From positions 1 through 64,000 of the forward strand of contig JAULAV010003603.1 of assembly GCA_030789695.1 (NCBI GenBank): a DNA stretch of 64,000 nucleotides, written 5' to 3'. The DNA comes from Scilla litardierei. Lineage: Eukaryota > Streptophyta > Magnoliopsida > Asparagales > Asparagaceae. The notes under the pieces are model-generated. The model worked only from the letters and a program-made list of their open reading frames with translations. It had not been told where the DNA came from and did not search any database. Each line of letters starts with the position of its first letter. Position 1 is the first letter of the stretch. Made by a program: the position numbers and the translations under genes. Positions 35,071-46,849 of this stretch are shown here, piece after piece.

Positions 35071-36444
35071 GCAGATGCCCTATCCAAGTTAGCCTCCTCC
35101 TCCGCGGCCGAGATCGGAAAGGCCATCTACGTCGAAAGTCTGTTGGCGCCCACCATTGAGGAAGAAAAACTAATGTGTATCGGCCCGACAGCGACGTGGA
35201 TGACCCCAATAGTGAAGTACTTGGAGACAGGGGCCCTGCCCGAGGAGCGGTTGCAGGTCAAGAAGGTAGAGAGGCTGGCCCTATAATTCGTACTCCTCGA
35301 CGGAGTATTATACCGCCGGCGCCGCGCCAACTTCGACGTCCTACCATTCCTGAAGTGCTTGGGGCCAGAGCAGGCTGAGCAAGTCATCTGCGAAGTGCAC
35401 GAAGGCTTTTGCGGGAACCACCACGGCGGCCGCACTATCACCCACAAGATAGTGCGCCAAGGGTACTACTGGCCGACTATGATCCATGACACGGCTCGGT
35501 ATGTCAAGAAATGCGAGGCGTGCCAGAAATTCGGCCGACACACGGCAGTGCCTCCAGCCGACTTGGTGCCTATTGTAAGCCCGATCCCGTTCGCCAAATG
35601 GAGGCTTGACATCCTCGGACGTTTTCCAAATGCTTCCGGGGGAAGGAAGTACTTAGTCGTCGCTGTGGACTACTTCACTAAGTGGGTCGAAGCTGAGCCG
35701 TTGGCACGCATCACATGGACGGATATGAAGGGCTTTAATTGGCAGTCCGTGATTTGTCGCTTCGGGATACCCCACTCTATAGTAACGGACAATGGAAGAT
35801 AGTTTGACTGCGAAGGCTTCCGCGACTTCTGTTCGGGCTGGGGGATCAAGCTTCATTTTGCATCCGTCACCCACCCGCAGTGCAATGGGATGGCGGAGGC
35901 CGCGAACAAATGCATCTTGGGCCCCCTGAAGAAGAAGGTCGATGCCGCTCTCGGGACGTGGGTGGACGAGCTAACGGGCATTCTCTGGTCATACTGTACT
36001 ACCCACAAGGCCTCGACGGGAGAGAGCCCATTCATGCTGGCGTACGGATCAGAAGCGCTCGTTCCCGTGGAGATCGGAGAGGAGACGCTTTGGCTGAAGT
36101 TATTCGATGAAGATATCAATGGGGAGGGCCTCAGCCTCAGTCTCGAACTCGTGGACGAAGTGAGGGATCGAGCTCTGATGAACCTCGTCCGGCACAGCCA
36201 GAGGATGGCCCGGCACTACAACTCCCGGATGAAGAAACGGACCTTCAGAATCGACGACTTGGTCCTCAGAGACGCCACCTTCAAGCCCGAGACCGCACGC
36301 CGAGGGAAGTTGGCCGCAAAGTGGGAGGGACCCTACGAGATCGTCGACATCGTCGAGCCAGCCACGTACATCCTGGCGACCCTGGACGGAAGTGAACTAG
36401 CTCACCCCTGGAACGCGGAGCACATATTGAAGTACTATCAGTAA
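35071..36444 (+). pseudogene. Tat integrase
   Basis: HHCC zinc module in HEGFCGNHHGG ... CEACQKFGRH (about 35398-35540). DDE core: D in WRLDILGRFP, D in SIVTDNGR (TAG at 35800 right after), E in GMAEAANKCIL. Then a C-terminal domain (KRTFRIDDLVLRD, GKLAAKWEGPYEI, HPWNAEHILKYYQ) ending at TAA. The N-terminal part also has a stop at 35284. No chromodomain is present, as expected for Tat. Confidence 0.88.
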
Positions 36445-36536
36445 TTGTGAGACTTTTTAATAAAATATTTTCTTTTCAGCACATTTCTAAACCTTGCTGT
36501 CTCCACTTGAGTATTTCAGTTCAAACGCATAAGACT

Positions 36537-38035
36537 CTGGGGCAGGGCCAACCCTCGCCACCCAAACCAGAGAAGGGCACGGGCCGAGCCACGCGCTCGC
36601 TCCCCCTCCAGCTGGGGCAGGGCCAACCCTCGCCACCCAAACCATAGAAGGGTACGGGCCGAGCTACGCGCTCGCTCCCCCCTTAAGACTCTGGGGCACT
36701 CTGGGGCAGGGCCAACCCTCGCCACCCAAACCAGAGAAGGGTACGGGCCGAGCTACGCGTTCGCTTCCCCCTCAAGACTCTGAGGCAGGGCCAACCATCG
36801 CCACCCAAACCAGAGAAGGGCACGGGCCGATCTACGCACTCACTCCCTCCCTCAAGACTCTGGGGCAGGGCCAACCCTCATCACCCAAACCAGAGAAGGG
36901 CATGGGCCGAGCTACGCGCTCACTCCCCCCCTCAAGACTCTGGGGCAGGGCCAACACTCACCACCCAAACCAGAGAAGGGCACGTGCCGAGCTACGTGCT
37001 CGCTCCTCCCTCAAGACTCTGGGGCAGGGCCAACCCTCGCCACCTAATCCAGAGAAGGGCACGGGCCAAGCTACGCGCTCACTCCCCCCCTCAAGACTTT
37101 GGGGCAGGTCCAATCCTCGCCACCCAAACCAGAGAAGGGCATGGGCCGAGCTACGCGCTCGCTCCCCCCTCAAGGCTCTAGAGCAGGGCCAACCCTCGCC
37201 ACCCAAACCAGGGAAGGGCATGGGCCGAGCTACGCGCTCGCTCCTCCCTCAAGGCTCTGGGGCAGGGACAACCCTCGCCACCCAAAACAGAGAAGGGCAC
37301 GGGCCGAGCTACGTGCTCGCTCCCCCTTAAGGCTCTAGGGTAGGGCCAACCCTTGCCACCTAAACCAGAGAAGGGCACGGGCCAAGCTACGCGCTCGCTC
37401 CCCTCCTCAAGACTCTGGGACAGGGCCAACCCTCGCCACTAAAACCAGATAAGGGCACGGGCCGAGGTACGCGCTCGCTCCCCCCTCAAGACTCTGGGGC
37501 AGGGCCAACCCTCTCCACCCAAACCAGAGAAGGGCACGGGCCGAGCTACGGCTCGCTCCTCCTTTAAGACTCTGGGGCAGGGCCAACCCTCGCCACCCAA
37601 ATCAGAGAAGGGCATGGGCCGAGCTACGTGCTCACTCCCCCCTCAAGACTCTGGGACAGGGCCAACCCTCATCACCCAAACCAGAGAAGGGCACGGGCCG
37701 AGCCACGCGCTCGCTCCCCCCCCCCTCAAGACTCTGGGGCAGGGCCAACCCTCGCCACCCAAACCAGAGAAGGGCACGGGCCGAGCCACACGCTCGCTCC
37801 CCCCTCAAGACTCTGGGCAGGGCCAACCCTCGCCACCCAAACCGGAGAAGGGCACGGGCCGAGCCACGCACTCGCTCCCCCCAAGACTCTGGGGCAGGAC
37901 CAATCCTCGCCACACAAACCGGAGAAGGACACGGGCTGAGCCACGCGCTCGCTCCTCCCCCGAGACTCCGGGGCAGGACCAATCCTCGCCACCCAAACCG
38001 GAGAAGGGCGCGGACTGAGATACCCACTCGCTTAC
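36537..38035 (+). repeat. Tandem array, about 19 units of 79-80 bp
   Basis: Unit landmarks in order: CTCTGGGGCAGGGCC, AACCCTCGCCACCCAAACC, AGAGAAGGGCACGGGCC, GAGCTACGCGCTCGCTCC, then C-rich and CAAGA. Spacing is mostly 79-80 bp, with 75 bp early and 89 bp where CTGGGGCA is doubled at 36691. Divergence is low within the array. Long frames in all directions are an effect of the repeat. Tat elements are known to carry such arrays 3' of pol and to seed satellites. Confidence 0.95.
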
Positions 38036-39962
38036 CATCCTTCCAAGCAGACTCATGATCCTCGAAAACTCGAACCTTGGGAAAAGGACAAGGGCACGCG
38101 GACCGAGGCAGGCTTCGCGCAGGCCAAGGACCGCTGGTCAACGCCGGGTCCCAATAAAGCATGCCCCCGATGCGACTCGTCGAAATGAAAGGACGCTCGG
38201 GAAACGCGCCATTAATGACGATACATCCCCCGAGAGGCAAGGACTGACGAATCGCGTCCAGCGCCACCTAGCAAAAGCGGTTTCCGAAGGGCGTGATTCC
38301 GAGGGGCCTGTTAAATGATGCCAGCTCATCGCATTAACTTCGGGGGAACCGTTAGCAAAATCCCTGTATAAATACTCCCCCACCCCTTCGAAGGAGAGGA
38401 TGAGAAAGATAATATGAGGGCAAGTCAGTCTCAATCCCCTCCATGAAGGATGAGGAGCAAAGAACCCCGCCACCCCGATGGGCGATTGCTTCCACACGAC
38501 GGTCGCCGATGGGCTATTCCCCTTGCACATGGGACGTCCCGCCTGTCACTCCTCAACTTCCCTTGGACAACTTACGCCAAGGGAACTGGAGCTCCAATGG
38601 CGGACCATGCCCCTCTTCCGGCGCCCGATGCGTGCTGGCGCTCCAGGCCGAGAACTCGTAGGACGGGGCAGCCCTACCAAATCACCTCATTGGGCACACC
38701 AGCCTCCGCCTGGGCATACCATTAGGCATACCAGCCTCCGCCTGGGCATACTAGCTTCCGCGGACCTGCCTCCCAACGGCCCGCCATGCCGATACGCTAT
38801 TCCTCTTACATGCGGATCGCCGATGGGCTATCCCTCTTACACGGGAGGAGCCTCGCCTTCCACTCCTTCGTCTGTCCTGAACCAGATGAAACAGGCAAAA
38901 CGGAGGACTTGCGGCAGTTCGCTCCCCCCCAACCAACATCCGCTCCACCCAGATCCCCGCCGGCGGGAAAGTCAAAAGCCTCACCGGGCTTACCAGCCTC
39001 CATCGACGCGCCTACTAGCGACCCACCTTCCATTCCTATATCTTCCCATCGAGGCCAGGCCGCCAGAGACCCTCCCGGGGAGATGACGCCACCATCGCTG
39101 CCTCGTTCTCCACCTCCAACACCTCGTCCTCCACCTCTTCCGGGGTTTCCCTTCGATGTAAGGATTTCCCAAAGAGGCCTTGCAACCCTTCATGGGCGAG
39201 GAGGCGAGAGACGAGGCAGCGCGCCACTGCCACCTCGTGCTCCTTCTCTCCCAGGGTTTTCCTTCGACCTCCTTCCGAGAAAACTCTGTAAGAGTGATCT
39301 GACGGAGGACAACAGCAAGACAGCTTCCCTGGTGAATCCAAGCATCGCGCCATCGCCGTCTCATGCTCCTCTCCCAGGATTTCCCTTCGAGTCGAAGTTC
39401 CCCGAGGAGACCGTGCAACCATTCAGCATAGGGGAAGCGCAGAGAGACGCTACGAGCAATGGAAGAGAAGGAGGTCCGTCCTGCAGATAGGAGTTCGCTC
39501 ATCTTGATGCAGTTTACAGCAGGATGGAACGACTCTCAAGCCCGCCAACAGATCGGGTTGCACTTAGCTAACTACTGAAGACTTTATCAAGACCTCATGT
39601 AAAAGCTAAGGTTAAATTCTTGTAAAAGTTAATGAAAAATGCTATTCCAAGCGAATCCCTAATCATTATCTAAGCGCGCCCTAACTTGGGAACAATCCCC
39701 GTCAAACTGCAGGACGAGCTCACGAAACGAGGCCACCCATCACGGCGAAGAGGAAAAGGGCCGACCTGCGTGCTCCCTCTTACCCCACAGGTACAACCCG
39801 GGGCTTCGCCAAACAAGAGATAGCAAAATTAACAGAGACTTGATTATATATATAGTTCGAACCTTACAATAGTAGCAGAGGCCGACCTAACAAAACAAGG
39901 CCTCCCTCGGGCCGGCCCTGCCGTTCCCTCTAAACAAAAAAAGGGGGAATGGCAAGACAGAA
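38036..39962. other. Tat spacer between repeat array and antisense genes
   Basis: GC-rich spacer. It contains a plus-strand TATAAATA (38367-38374) in a setting like the LTR promoter (then CTCCC...CCTTCG), and short direct repeats around 38690-38760 (CATACCAGCCTCCGCCTGGG). Plus-strand ORFs (up to 234 codons, 38786-39490) are proline/serine-rich, without domains, and I do not consider them genes. Confidence 0.5.
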
Positions 39963-42336
39963 CTATTCTTGAGGACCACTGGCGCCTGAGGCTCTGCCGC
40001 TCGGCGCGACATCCCTCCCGTCGACTTCCAAGGGGTCGGCCTCATTGTCGACGGCCGCCTCCTCGGCGACCACAACCTCGTCGACCAACACGTCCTCATC
40101 CTCCCCTGCATCTTCCTCCCCCCTCCGAGGCCACTAGTGCGTCGAAGTCGACCTCAATCGAGGGCAGAAGTTGGCCGCCCTTTCCTTCACCCGGCTTAGG
40201 CAGCCTTTCCAGCCCGTGACTTTACCCTCCATTATGCCTTCATACATCGCGTCCGTGAGGACGGGGATGACGGTCGACTCCTGATACGACCGAAACTCCT
40301 CGGTCTTCCTGTTCAACTCTTCTCTTGCGGACTTCGCCTGGGCCTCCAGGTCGGCGGCGCGCGCCTCCTCCCGTTCCAGCGTGCTCTCCAGCTCCTTCAC
40401 TCGATCGGCCGCAGAGGCGGCCTTTGCCTCATGATCCGCAAGGAGCCCCTTCAGGTACTGGACCTCCGACTCGAACTAGCTGCACCTGCCCTTCTCCCTC
40501 TCCAGCTCCTCACCGGCATTATTACGAAGCTCAGCAAGCTCAGCCGCCATTCTCGCGACGGCGCCCTCGGCCTTGTTTATGGCTGGCGTATGGCTCCTAA
40601 CGACGAGCATCATAAGGATGGACTGCAAGACAAGAACAGTCTGTTGGGATACTCCACAAAACCACGGGGAAGACTTGACCCAATTCGGACCGCCTACCTG
40701 CATGTCGTGCCATATCGCGATGCCGCACAACCCTTCATGCTCGACAGCAGATAAACCCTCTCTATCGTGGGGCAGGAAAAAGTTCTCCGCCAACCTCGCT
40801 GCCACTCCACTGTCTTCAAAGACAGACTCATTGGTCCCCACTCGAAAGGGCATCCGATGAAGGGCCTCATCCGGATAGCCCTCAACCTTGGCCTTTCTAG
40901 CCTTGAAGTGGATGAGCGAAGCCTCGCAGCTGGGGTGGGCCTACCTCTCCAACACAAACCGCGAGCAGTCGTACGGCCAGCCCTCCCAAACCGACGACCT
41001 GGGCCGGGAGCCCGACCCGCCAGAACCCTCCGGGCAATCTTGGGCTATGGTCTTCTCAGCAGAGGGGGTACCCTTGGGCTCGGCGGACGGGCTTCGGGGG
41101 CCACCACCCCGGGTTCGGCCCGCCCCTCACCTCCGCCCTCAAGATCGATGACCGAGGCGGCGGTCCCCTTATCGGTCCCTTCCCCGGGTCGACTGACACT
41201 CCTCTCCCTCCGAGGATCGGCGACAACCGACGTCGCGGGCAGCCTCGTCCTCTTCGAGGACGCCTTCCCCTTTCTCGAGGCATCCCCTCCGGCCTCCTCG
41301 CGCGACCTCTTCGGATCCGCCTTCTTCGCTCTCTGCAACGCCTGCTCCGCAGCTCGCTTCTTCATCTCCTCCAGCGAAATACTCATGGTGCGACCTGCAG
41401 AAGAGAGAAAGCTTAGAGTGAACACTTCAGGTGCAGCAATCACAAAGTTCGTTTTACCTTCGGGCCAGATGTGCCAAGCTATCATGTCGGGCTCAGCAAG
41501 CATCCTGTATTCCCGGCCCTCTTCCGGGATTGCCATTAGGAACCGGGCTACATCTTCTTCCTCATCACTCAGCTTAATCCCCTTCTTCGCGTCGGGATTC
41601 AGCTCCCCCCAGTTCGATCTCATAGCCACATCCGCGGGCACCGAGACGAACACGTATTGCTTAATCCACCCCTTGATCTTGTCCGGCAGCCCCCTAATGA
41701 GGAGGTGGCTTTTCTTGGCGGACAGGTAATAGTAGGACCTTAGCCTCTTCACCGCGAAGAAATACCGGAATAAAGACAGGGACGGACAGACTCGGTTCCT
41801 CACGCACAACACCAAAAAGCCGATGATCGCGCTGAAGAAATTCGGCATCAGGCGGAACAATGGCAACTCCATGAAGTTCAAAATCTCTAGCACAAAAGGA
41901 TGGGGGAAAGCGCAACCCCTGCTGAAAGCATGCCACATACACCCCCACCTCGTAGTCCCCCGCAAAACATACCCTCTCCAACGCGGCGGGCTCCCGGACG
42001 GAATAGGACGGCCTGATAAACAACTCGCTGATTTCCGAAATAGACGCCCTCAACACCGACTTCACACCCGTGATCTCGTCGGGCACCTCTCCGGCCCCCG
42101 CCACCGTGACAACGGCCGGAATGACGGGCTTCGAGATCCTCACTACGGGTCGTTTCCCCTTCCTCAGGCCCTTCGGGGCCTCCGAGGGCGAGCCCACTGA
42201 TTGCTCATCGCCCGCGTTACTGCTCCGACTCTCCGATGACCCTTCCCCCAGTGCTCTGCGCCGTGTCCGCGGCGGAGCTCACTTCCTCCTCCACCCTCGA
42301 CCCCGGCACGTGGAAGGAAGACGTTGACGAAGACAT
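39963..42336 (-). pseudogene. Antisense Tat gene 2, Transposase_28-like ('putative gypsy type transposon')
   Basis: Read on the minus strand from ATG at 42336 (MSSSTSSFHV). The central domain resembles the plant gypsy-associated family (YEVGVYVACFQQGLRFP, ILNFMELPLFRLMPNF, SLSLFRYFFAVK, then a WGELNPDAKK region). Intron 1 is 41395-41457 (GAAG|GTAAAA ... CTGCAG|GTCGC); intron 2 is 40623-40697 (ATGCAG|GTAGGC ... CTTGCAG|TCC). The C-terminal part has a conserved NESVFEDSGVAARLAE block, a coiled coil (about 40134-40440) and an acidic tail to TAG at 39963. Single-base insertions in the runs at 42245-42249 and 41902-41906, a shift near 41045 and stops at 40942, 40476 and 40134 disable it. Function unknown; family known as antisense ORFs of Tat elements. 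Confidence 0.75.
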
Positions 42337-42510
42337 CAAGAAAGAAGAGGTTTAGTACCTGAACGATGTCGACGGTTTCGACGACGACGCTGCGACGGTG
42401 GCTGGATCTCCGACGACAACTTTGACAGGAGCTAAACAATCCCCGACAACCACAAGCTCTTAGAAACTTTTTCAAGCGAGAAACCCTCGCTGGCTCCCCA
42501 CCCAGAGCTC

Positions 42511-42517
42511 TTTATAA
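42511..42517 (-). promoter_or_regulatory. TATA box of antisense gene 2
   Basis: TTATAAA on the minus strand, about 175 bp before the ATG at 42336. The paralogous gene has its TATA about 175 bp before its ATG. Confidence 0.5.
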
Positions 42518-43249
42518 GATGCCTCGAAAGATCGCGACCTTAGACTTCCAGCCACGCGTCGACGATCCGCGCCCCTCGACGCCTCGATCCGTGGTATGAC
42601 GCTTCGATCCGCGCGGTATGACGCCTCGACTGATAGCAGCTGTCGCATCCGCCACGTGTCCCCCAAATAGTGGCCCAACTGCTTCGATTCTCGTCTGCCG
42701 CCGATTCGAAAAGATCGCATCGGTTCATGCAACGGACACCGAAACACTTCGATTCCCGCCCTCTTTCGCGTAGAAATGATTACGCCGAGTCAAAATGACT
42801 TCAAATCCCCCATCTTGCCCTACCCGGGCCCAAGGAGGGCCCCGCCAGCATTACAAGGGCCAGGGACATTGGGCATCACCTGTTCAGGGTCGGACTGCGA
42901 TACCGACCCTCCACAAACTGACAGGGAAGAATGCCTCACCTCGCCCCGAACCAATGGTTCTCCAGTTCGCCCCGAGCTCATTCGCATGCCGTCAACATAC
43001 TGTCTCAACATCCCTCTCCACATAACCTAGCGCTCGTGGACAGACGGATGTTAGAGGCAATTATACCCTCGCAAGCAAGCAGTCCACACACTCAGCAAGG
43101 AGAAGAAGAAACCAAGACAAGATCAATCCATCCTATTTACTCTAAACGGCGAGGCTATTCACAGAGCCCGCTGGAAATACAACATTACATTGGGCCCGGC
43201 TATCGACCGGCCGTACAAAAAAGAGACAAATTTCCCCTACTCTAAGTCC

Positions 43250-45231
43250 TCAGTGTCGTCGCCTCTCCTCCGGCCGAGCCCCCATGTCCCTCGCCACCTG
43301 GCGAACTCCCGCCTCCTTCGCCTCCCGCAGCATCGGAACGACATGCTCGTCATGATAAGATAGCGGCTTCGATCGCGTCGCGCTCAACCCCCCGTCTCTC
43401 CTCCAGCTGCTGCCTCAAGATACCTTTCTCCCTCCTCTCCGCTTCGATTGTCTTCTTCAGGTCGGCTATCTACCCCGTCTGTAGCTCGATCACCCTTTTC
43501 TTGCTAGCCATCTCCTCGGCGTGCTTCGCATGGATATCGGCCCGCTCCCGCTCTCCCTCCAGGAGTTAGCGCTCGATCGTAGCCTTCGACAAATCGAAGT
43601 ACGCGGCCCGCGCCTTCTCAACCTCGCAGGCCACCGCGACTCGCTCCAGCTCCGCCTCCTTCTCCCTTAGCTTCTCTCTGACTTCACCAAGATCGGTCCT
43701 CGCCTTGTCGAGAGTCGCCCTCGTGGCAGCCACCGGAGTTCGGCGATGCAGGGTCACCATAGCCGTGACCATCTACAAGAAGACCTCACTCAGTCGGACA
43801 CAAACAAAGAAAATTTGGAAGGCGAGACAAGGAATTCGACTTACATGCATGGGGTGCCACACAGCCGCTCCGCCCCCACGCGGATCAGGGACTTACGATC
43901 CCGCGATAACATGCAATACTCCGCTAGATGCGCTGCCACCCCGGCGTCTTCGAATATCGACTCATCATGGCTAATCTGATAGGTCGGCCGGTGAAGACTA
44001 TCGCTTGGCAGCGCCTCGACCTCAGCCTTGGTCCTCTTGAAACGAATGAGAGCGTTCTCGCAACTCAGGTTCGTCGCCCTTCCCATATCCCGCAAGGGGA
44101 TTCCATACGGCCACTTCTGGACCGGGGGTGCCTTGCGAGGCTCAACCGCCTCGGGTATCCGCGTAGGAACCGGGGGGATCATTCCCCGAATGGGCGGAGC
44201 CTCGGGGAGGCCGTCGCCGGCTCGACCGGAAGAGGCACCCGATTCGGACGTCCTTCGTCTTTGGTCCGCCCCCTCCTCGCCCAAGACTTCGGCCTCCCAT
44301 TTTCGAGGTCCCTCTTTGCCCATCACTTTCTTACCCTTCTCGCGAGGGCCGACGTTCTCCGCCACCGACACCCCGGCTGCCCTCGATACCTCCTCCGGCG
44401 CTTGCATTACGTCTTCACCTGCGAAGGAGGGAAAGATTAGGGTAAGCTTGCATAAAGGCTCGCCAGATTCAAACTACCTTGGGGCCAATAATCCTGGCTG
44501 AGCCGATCGTCCTGAATCAGGCTTGCCAGCTGGCGATGCGCCTCGGGTAGCTCCGCCAAAATCTGCGCATTCGCCAGGTCATCGCCGGTTAGCTTCACCC
44601 TTTCATTCACTAGAGGGTTCCGCGCCCCCCAGTTCGACATCAACACCGTGTCGACCGGCATCATAACAAAGGCAAAATCCTCCATCCACCTACCAACATC
44701 GGCGGGCACCCCGAGGATGAGCTCCCGTCCCCGCCTCGCGCAGACGCAGTGGTACATTCCCCTCTTCCGAACTACGAAGAAGTGCTGGAACAGCGCCAGG
44801 GACGGACTCAAGGAGCAGGCGAGGCATAGGACGACAAACCCCACTAGCAAGCCCCAGGAGCGGGGCATCAAGGCAAAAATCGGCAACTCTAGGAAATTCA
44901 GTAGGTGGAGGAGATATGGGTGGATCGGGAAGCGAAGCCCCAACTCGAAGGACCGGGCATAGACCCCAACTTCATTATCCCCAGGCGAACACACCCTCTC
45001 CTCGGGCCCAGGAACTCGTACCTCGCAGGGCGGACGCACGAACCGCACTCGAATCTCCCTAATATTGACCCTATCTGACCTACATCTAAGGGCTTCTATC
45101 GCCCTCGGCACGTCGGTGCGCCACGTCCTCCATCCCTGAGGCCTCTGCACCCCCCGTGGCAACCTCTCCTCGTCCACAGACTCTTCCTCCACCGCCCTAC
45201 TACAGCCTCCGAACTCAAAATGGGAAGCCAT
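43250..45231 (-). pseudogene. Antisense Tat gene 1, paralog of gene 2
   Basis: Read on the minus strand from ATG at 45231 (MASHFEFGGC). Exon 1 (45231-44478) is open throughout and carries NEVGVYARSFELGLRFP, LLNFLELPIFALMP, SLALFQHFFVV and NWGARNPLVNE. Intron 1 is 44419-44477 (CAAG|GTAGTT ... TTCGCAG|GTGAAG). Exon 2 (44418-43845) has ALIRFKRTKAEVEAL and DESIFEDAGVAAHLAE, then a small indel near its end. Intron 2 is 43773-43844 (ATGCAT|GTAAGT ... TTGTAG|ATGG). Exon 3 is a coiled coil with TAA at 43566 and TAG about 100 bp further. Both introns match gene 2 in position and phase. Less damaged than gene 2, but not clearly intact. Confidence 0.75.
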
Positions 45232-45405
45232 CGATCAAAGGGTCAAGAGATTACCTAGCAAAGCAGCCGACCCAAGAAGACGATCGGAAGTGGATCTCCG
45301 GCGGTGGCAACAACGACAACGACAGCGAGCGACGGTCGAAAGCCGAAAAGCAAGAAGAAGAATTGAAATCGGAAGAAAACTTCCGCCGACCTTCTTCTTC
45401 CCATA

Positions 45406-45411
45406 CTTATA
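45406..45411 (-). promoter_or_regulatory. TATA box of antisense gene 1
   Basis: TATAAG on the minus strand (in CTCTATAAGTATGG), about 175 bp before ATG 45231. It suggests the antisense genes have their own promoters and do not depend on the LTR. Confidence 0.5.
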
Positions 45412-45699
45412 GAGGACAACGGGTCATCTCGACCGTCGATAAACCACCACGCGGCACCCATCGGAGCATCTCTAATGCCTCGGCTGGCGTGAAAGTCGCC
45501 TCATCCACGCGTCGCAAGCTCTATAGCAGAGGCTCTTCGAATTTTCCCCGCACTTTCAAATCGCAATAATGGCCAACAGGGCGGGAATTCCTAGACCTGC
45601 GCCGCCGCTCCCGAGCACGGGTCGAGTTCCAAACCGCCGTTTCAGAGCAGGGGAAGTAATACGACATCCGAGCCGAGTCGGGCTCCCACTTCGAACTCG

Positions 45700-45714
45700 A
45701 ATGCCGGGGGCAAT
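45700..45714 (+). other. Polypurine tract region of Tat element
   Basis: ATGCCGGGGGCAAT lies directly before the 3' LTR (TGTTACGACC). G-rich tracts of this form precede Tat 3' LTRs. Confidence 0.6.
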
Positions 45715-46844
45715 TGTTACGACCTGAAGATCGTGATAGTCCGACCTTCCATCCCAAACCGTCGAAATGCCCCGTGGGCTCCCCCCCCCCCCCCCGAATG
45801 GGCGGCCAACCCAGCGACAGGGCACTCCACGCCCGAACTTCAGAGGCCCGCAGGGCGCCTGTCGATCCTAGAGTCCGACACGACAGGGAGAAGGGCGCAC
45901 CCCGCCTCGACCGCTGATAGGGGCGCTCTCCAACACGACCCCAGCGGGATGCGCATCCGTTCTCCCCAGTTCGCCAGGATCAGCGCGCAAAGTGTGCGTC
46001 CGGACCGCTCAGCCTCAGCTTGGGCCGGCCCGGCGACCCATCTCGGGCCCTGCCCCTGGGAGGCGCACCGACGTTTCCTTGGCACATCGGACACGACAAA
46101 CAACCTAGTACAAGGACGCTACTGACACTTACGCCGCCCGACCATCTGACAAAGCATCCCCCTGGCCGCTGCGCCCCCTGACACTTAATGCTTTCGGCCC
46201 TGACACTCTGACAAAAGCGCCCCTTGGCCGTTGCGCCGTCTGACAAAAGCGTGACAGACACTCCTGTTCCTGACATCCTCGTCTGAAGCTTCCGCTGACA
46301 GCAGGGCCAGCTCAGCACGTCGAGTCAGCATGCCAGGTCAGCCCCACCTAACCGCCTCCCGTCAGGTATAAATACCACTTCGCTTCCAACGGTGAAGGGG
46401 TTGGCAAATTTACTCTCAATCTGATTACTCACACACAAGAGCAAAGGTCGTCCATATCTTTGTTCTTCCACTCATAGCTCGTCACGTACGGTCGACTCAC
46501 CCTCAGTCCGACCTGCGTGCCTAGCCCCCGCTTTAAGCCCTATTACTGACTTAGGCATCGGAGAGGCTAAGGGTTGGACCCCAACCCGGCCTTTCTGACG
46601 AGTTGCTCCTTGCGCAGGTTAGCTCGTCATCATCGGTCGTCCTCGTCCCCGCCTCAGGAAGTTCGGCCCTTCTACCACATCCTTCCGGATCCGAGACCGT
46701 GGTCAGCCCTCACAGCAGACTTAGCCTCATCATCCCACTAATCACCTGTCAAATAGCCTACACTAATCCAGTCATTAGCATAACCATCGTGCCATTGGTT
46801 TCCCTTAATACAAATTCATTGTACGCGAGTTTTACCCCGCAATA
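45715..46844 (+). repeat. 3' LTR of Tat element
   Basis: Matches 28009-29134 along its length, with scattered differences such as a longer C run at 45781. It ends CCCCGCAATA (terminal CA changed to TA), then GGAAA. Confidence 0.9.
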
Positions 46845-46849
46845 GGAAA

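Larger units (their letters stand above)
28009..46844 (+). mobile_element. Full-length Tat/Retand Ty3/gypsy element with antisense genes
   Basis: 18.8 kb between LTRs of 1126 and 1130 bp, with a 5-bp duplication GGAAA (28004-28008, 46845-46849). It has PBS TTGGCGCC, gag, protease, RT with RNase H, a second (archaeal-type) RNase H and integrase, which together are diagnostic of the Tat clade. Downstream of integrase come a 79-bp tandem repeat array, a spacer, and two related genes on the opposite strand. A 1.24-kb MITE sits between gag and protease. Stops and frameshifts in gag and pol show it is not autonomous now. The LTRs are closely similar, so it is among the younger insertions here. Confidence 0.93.

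Noticed and set aside
36537..38035. Regularly spaced repeats resembling a CRISPR array, and long ORFs on both strands
   Set aside because: Whole units repeat without unique spacers, and the ORFs arise from a repeat length that leaves stops out of several frames. The setting is a plant retroelement.
38443..39490. Plus-strand ORFs up to 234 codons downstream of the repeat array
   Set aside because: Proline/serine-rich, overlapping minus-strand ORFs of similar length, no domain. Better explained as spacer.
42776..43245. ORFs between the two antisense genes
   Set aside because: Short, overlapping in several frames, no domain. The region is the 5' flank of one gene and the 3' flank of the other.
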